From: Alphaproteobacteria bacterium
GTDB lineage: Bacteria; Pseudomonadota; Alphaproteobacteria; Rhodobacterales; Rhodobacteraceae
Length of the DNA: 9,053 nucleotides
Assembly (NCBI GenBank): GCA_003696705.1
Contig: RFGD01000375.1
Span: 1 to 9,053, forward strand
Reading direction: 5' to 3'
A program made the position numbers and the translations under genes. Of the stretch, positions 6,193 through 9,053 are shown in pieces (position 1 is the first letter of the stretch; the number at the start of each line of letters is the position of its first letter). The notes beneath the pieces are model-generated. The model saw only the letters and a program-made list of their open reading frames with translations, was not told where the DNA came from and made no database searches.

Positions 6193-6449
6193 GTCCCCTC
6201 GCCCATATCGTCGCGCTGCCGGTCCGGGCCTACAGGCTGCTGCTCAGCCCCTGGATCGGCCACGGCTGCCGCTACCAGCCGACCTGTTCGGCCTATGCAC
6301 TCGAAGCGCTCGAGCGCCACGGCGCCATCCGTGGCAGCTGGCTTGCCGCCCGGCGGATCCTGCGCTGCCACCCCTGGGGCGGCTTCGGCCACGACCCGGT
6401 CCCGGGGACCGAGACCGAGGACGACGGACGTCGCGACGGCGCCCCGTGA
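6189..6449 (+). CDS. yidD: Membrane protein insertion efficiency factor YidD
   Basis: 86 aa. Small membrane-associated protein that assists Sec/YidC-dependent insertion of inner-membrane proteins. The hallmark sequence runs from RAYRLLLSPWIGHGCRYQPT (13-32) into CSAYALEALERHG, and then RRILRCHPWGGFGHDPVP (55-72). The three family cysteines C27, C33 and C60 are present. The acidic C-terminal tail (TETEDDGRRDGAP) is variable in the family. The start overlaps the rnpA stop by 4 bp (ATGA), indicating translational coupling. In many proteobacteria yidC follows; here ttcA follows instead. Confidence 0.97.
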   Translation: MSPLAHIVALPVRAYRLLLSPWIGHGCRYQPTCSAYALEALERHGAIRGSWLAARRILRCHPWGGFGHDPVPGTETEDDGRRDGAP

Positions 6450-6523
6450 CGACACGCCACGGCCCGAAGCGGCCCATGCGCGACGCTTGCCGACCGCCGG
6501 CGAGTTCTCTAGAGACCGGAGCC

Positions 6524-7405
6524 ATGCTGGACGAGCCCGAAGAAATCCACCCGCTCTTTCAGGGCGCCCCGAAGACGACCGAGTTCAGGAAGCTGCGCAA
6601 GCGGATCATCCGTCAGGTGCGCGAAGCGATCGAACACTACGGGATGATCGAGCGCGGCGCCCGCTGGCTCGTCTGCCTGTCGGGCGGGAAGGACAGCTAC
6701 ACGCTTCTGGCCGCGCTCCACGAACTCAGGTGGCGCGGCCTCTTGCCGGTCGATCTGCTGGCATGCAACCTCGACCAGGGCCAGCCGGGCTTTCCCGCCA
6801 CCGTCCTGCCCGAGTTTCTCGAACGGATGGGGGTGCCGCACCGGATCGAGTATCAGGACACCTATTCGATCGTGACGGACAAGGTCCCGGCCGGGCGCAC
6901 CTACTGCGCGCTCTGCTCCCGGCTTCGCCGGGGCCATCTGTATCGCATCGCCCGCGAAGAGGGCTGCTCGGCCGTGGTGCTGGGGCATCACCGCGACGAC
7001 ATTCTGGAAACCTTCTTCATGAACCTCTTCCACGGCGGGCGGCTGGCGACCATGCCGCCGAAGCTTCTGAACGAAGAGGGCGACCTGTTCGTCTATCGGC
7101 CGCTTGCCTACGTGGCCGAGGCGGACTGCGAGCGCTTCGCCCGGGCGCTGAACTACCCCATCATCCCCTGTGATCTCTGCGGCAGCCAGGACGGCCTACA
7201 GCGTCAGCAGGTGAAGAAGATCCTCGATGCATGGGAAGCCCGCGCGCCGGGCCGCCGCCAGGTCATGTTCCGCGCGCTCATGAACGTCAGGCCCTCGCAC
7301 CTTCTCGACCTGCGGCTCTTCGACTTTGCCGGCCTTTCGCGTCGGGACCCGGCCGAGCCCGTCGAATTGTCGGAAAATCCGCTGCAACCACCGCGCCTGC
7401 GTTAA
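6524..7405 (+). CDS. ttcA: tRNA 2-thiocytidine(32) synthetase TtcA
   Basis: 293 aa. ATP- and [4Fe-4S]-dependent enzyme that thiolates cytidine-32 of certain tRNAs, including some tRNA-Arg species. Seen: PP-loop SGGKDS (53-58) after ARWLVCL; NLDQGQPGFP (82-91); CxxC at C128/C131 (TYCALC), with C216/C219 in PCDLCGSQDGLQR providing the third cluster ligand; GHHRDDILETFFMNLFHGG (154-172), a strong TtcA signature; and the RPSHLLD block (256-262). Length is near the family norm. The start ATG 6524 has GGAG 5 bp upstream; the frame is open further upstream but overlaps yidD. It lies 74 bp after yidD on the same strand, so it may be co-transcribed or have its own weak promoter. The window also encodes tRNA-Arg(ACG), though as a separate unit. 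Confidence 0.95.
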   Translation: MLDEPEEIHPLFQGAPKTTEFRKLRKRIIRQVREAIEHYGMIERGARWLVCLSGGKDSYTLLAALHELRWRGLLPVDLLACNLDQGQPGFPATVLPEFLERMGVPHRIEYQDTYSIVTDKVPAGRTYCALCSRLRRGHLYRIAREEGCSAVVLGHHRDDILETFFMNLFHGGRLATMPPKLLNEEGDLFVYRPLAYVAEADCERFARALNYPIIPCDLCGSQDGLQRQQVKKILDAWEARAPGRRQVMFRALMNVRPSHLLDLRLFDFAGLSRRDPAEPVELSENPLQPPRLR

Positions 7406-7475
7406 CTTCCGCATCACCCTCGGGAACCTAGCCTCGGCTCAGATTGTCACAGGTCGAGGCAGGGAAAGGGTAACG

Positions 7476-9035
7476 ATGCAGATGGTCGGCATGCGCAAGA
7501 TCGCAACAACGGCCGGAAAGATGCGCCGGCGCATTCGCCGCGTCGCCGAAAGGACCGAGCCCCTGGCCGCATTTCCCGCGCTGGCCTTCGGTGGCTGGCT
7601 TTGGGGGGACGAGGCCTTCTTGCTCACGCTCGCAGGTGCCTTTCCGGCCCTTCTTCTGGGACAGCGCCTCCTGTCCGGACGCCCTGACGGGCCGCGGGGC
7701 CCTCGGGACGCGACAACCGGGCTTCACGTGCGCTCGGCAGTCGTTTCGCATCTTGACGCCGTGCTTGCCGACAGCGCCGATACCGGCATGCGCACGGCCT
7801 GCCTTGCCGTCGGCATTGACGATTTCGAGCGCCGCCAGACCGAATGGGGCGAGGTCGGGACCGACACGATCCTGGCCGAGGTGGCCCGCAGACTGAAGGC
7901 GGCCTTTCGCGACGCGGATACCATCGGCACGCTCGGCGGCGGGCGCCTCGCCGTGGCGCTGGCGCCCGCGCGTCGCATGAGTATCGATTCGCTGGTCGAA
8001 ATGGCGAACCGGGTCCAGCGCGCGGTGGCCGAACCCGTGACCCTCGATGCCAATACCGTGCATCTGACGGCCTCCGTGGGCATCTGTCCGCAACGGCGGG
8101 TTGCCGCCCCGACGGGCGACACGCTTCTCAGGGCGGCGACGGCCGCCTTGACCGAGGCGCGCCGCCAAGGCCCGGCAAGCGTTCGGGTCTACGACGCCCG
8201 TTCGACGCCTGCACCTACCCCCGACACCGACAGCCTTGCGGGCGAGGTGGCCGAAGCGCTCGAATCGGGGGCCATCCGGCCCTGGTTCCAGCCCCAGCTG
8301 TGCACCGACACGGGCGTCGTCAGCGGGTTCGAGGCGCTCGCGCGCTGGGTCCATCCTGCGCGCGGCACGCTCCTTCCGCACGAGTTTCTTCCCGCCGTCG
8401 AGGCCGCCGGCCACATGCAGCGCCTGAGCGAGGTCATTCTCAACCAGGCGCTTGTCGCCCTGCGGGGCTGGCGCAAGGCCGGATTCCCGATCCCCGCCGT
8501 CGCCGTGAACCTGTCGACGCCCGAACTTCGCGACCCGCAGCGGGTGGAAAAGATCGCATGGGAGGTCGATCGACTGGACCTCGAGCCGTCAGATCTTGTG
8601 GTCGAGATCCTCGAGACGGTCTTTGCCGACAACGACGACATGGTGACGCGCAATATCCGCGGCCTTGCCAAGCGCGGCTTCAGCATCGACCTCGATGACT
8701 TCGGCACGGGCCACGCTTCGATCGCCAACATCCGCCGCTTTCAGGTGAAACGCATCAAGATCGACCGGTCCTTCGTCACGCGCGTCGATCAGGACCCCGA
8801 GCAGCGACGCATGATCACGGCCATTCTGTCCCTGGCCGAGCGGCTGGGCCTTGATACCGTCGCCGAAGGTGTAGAAAGCATTGGCGAACACGCCCTTCTG
8901 GCCCAGCTCGGCTGCGGGCACGTCCAGGGCTTCGGCATCGCGCGGCCCATGCCCTTCGAGGACACGCTTCCCTGGCTCGAGCGCCATCGCCGCCGCCTGG
9001 AAACGGCCCCGCGCATCACCCGCAGCATCGGCTGA
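7476..9035 (+). CDS. Membrane-anchored GGDEF-EAL protein, probable c-di-GMP phosphodiesterase (degenerate GGDEF)
   Basis: 519 aa. The N-terminus is basic, followed by a hydrophobic region at about 29-65 that could form one or two membrane helices. A GGDEF-like domain spans about 80-240, but its signature reads TLGGGRLAV (152-160), so the catalytic Asp/Glu of GGDEF are lost and cyclase activity is unlikely. The EAL domain (about 253-505) keeps the catalytic set: E286 in EAL, N345 (VNLS), E377 (VEILE), D407/D408 (DLDDFGTG), K428 (KIDRSF), E464/E467 (AEGVES) and Q485 (VQGF). It should hydrolyse c-di-GMP to pGpG, perhaps controlled by the inactive GGDEF domain. The start ATG 7476 follows AGGGAAAGGG; the open frame continues upstream into ttcA but has no domain there. 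It lies 70 bp after ttcA. Confidence 0.92.
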   Translation: MQMVGMRKIATTAGKMRRRIRRVAERTEPLAAFPALAFGGWLWGDEAFLLTLAGAFPALLLGQRLLSGRPDGPRGPRDATTGLHVRSAVVSHLDAVLADSADTGMRTACLAVGIDDFERRQTEWGEVGTDTILAEVARRLKAAFRDADTIGTLGGGRLAVALAPARRMSIDSLVEMANRVQRAVAEPVTLDANTVHLTASVGICPQRRVAAPTGDTLLRAATAALTEARRQGPASVRVYDARSTPAPTPDTDSLAGEVAEALESGAIRPWFQPQLCTDTGVVSGFEALARWVHPARGTLLPHEFLPAVEAAGHMQRLSEVILNQALVALRGWRKAGFPIPAVAVNLSTPELRDPQRVEKIAWEVDRLDLEPSDLVVEILETVFADNDDMVTRNIRGLAKRGFSIDLDDFGTGHASIANIRRFQVKRIKIDRSFVTRVDQDPEQRRMITAILSLAERLGLDTVAEGVESIGEHALLAQLGCGHVQGFGIARPMPFEDTLPWLERHRRRLETAPRITRSIG

Positions 9036-9053
9036 GAAACGGCCCCGGGCCCC

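Noticed and set aside
6487..6515. Promoter just upstream of ttcA (TTGCCG, 17 bp, TAGAGA)
   Set aside because: The -10 is weak and the start would fall at the ATG, which conflicts with the Shine-Dalgarno at GGAG.
9036..9053. Terminator after the GGDEF-EAL gene
   Set aside because: GGCCCCGGGCC is palindromic, but the window ends before any T-tract could be seen.

Overview
This window looks like chromosomal DNA from a high-GC alphaproteobacterium, most likely Rhodobacterales (Rhodobacter/Paracoccus/Roseobacter-like). The basis is the very GC-rich coding sequence, the divergent zur/znuA arrangement, the compact rpmH-rnpA-yidD operon, and protein sequences typical of that group. Family calls come from motif recognition only; no database search was possible.

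Layout. (1) Positions 1-1514 hold a zinc-uptake locus. A Fur-family zinc regulator (zur, minus strand, running off the left edge) is divergent from znuA, the periplasmic zinc-binding protein. A strong match to the Zur operator lies between them, so zinc-loaded Zur probably represses both directions. (2) Positions 1591-1667 hold tRNA-Arg(ACG) on the minus strand, with encoded CCA and its own plausible promoter. (3) Positions 1732-5339 hold a tightly packed minus-strand operon, read right to left: a TVP38/VTT-family membrane protein, a MerA/dihydrolipoamide-dehydrogenase-like flavoprotein with an intact redox cysteine pair, and a membrane histidine kinase without a response regulator beside it. 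(4) Positions 5500-6449 hold the rpmH-rnpA-yidD operon: ribosomal protein L34, the RNase P protein and the membrane-insertion factor YidD, behind a sigma-70-like promoter. (5) Positions 6524-7405 encode TtcA, the tRNA 2-thiocytidine synthetase. (6) Positions 7476-9035 encode a membrane-anchored GGDEF-EAL protein with a degenerate GGDEF site and an intact EAL site, so it is probably a cyclic-di-GMP phosphodiesterase.

Most of the window is housekeeping or well-known accessory biology, and I see no mobile element, CRISPR array or phage gene. The least understood part is the VTT protein - flavoprotein reductase - orphan kinase operon, which could be a membrane/redox module with its own sensor. 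Its divergent upstream region carries an imperfect inverted repeat that could be an operator. The reductase has lost the catalytic His motif of dihydrolipoamide dehydrogenase and lacks the C-terminal cysteine pair of true MerA, so its substrate is open.
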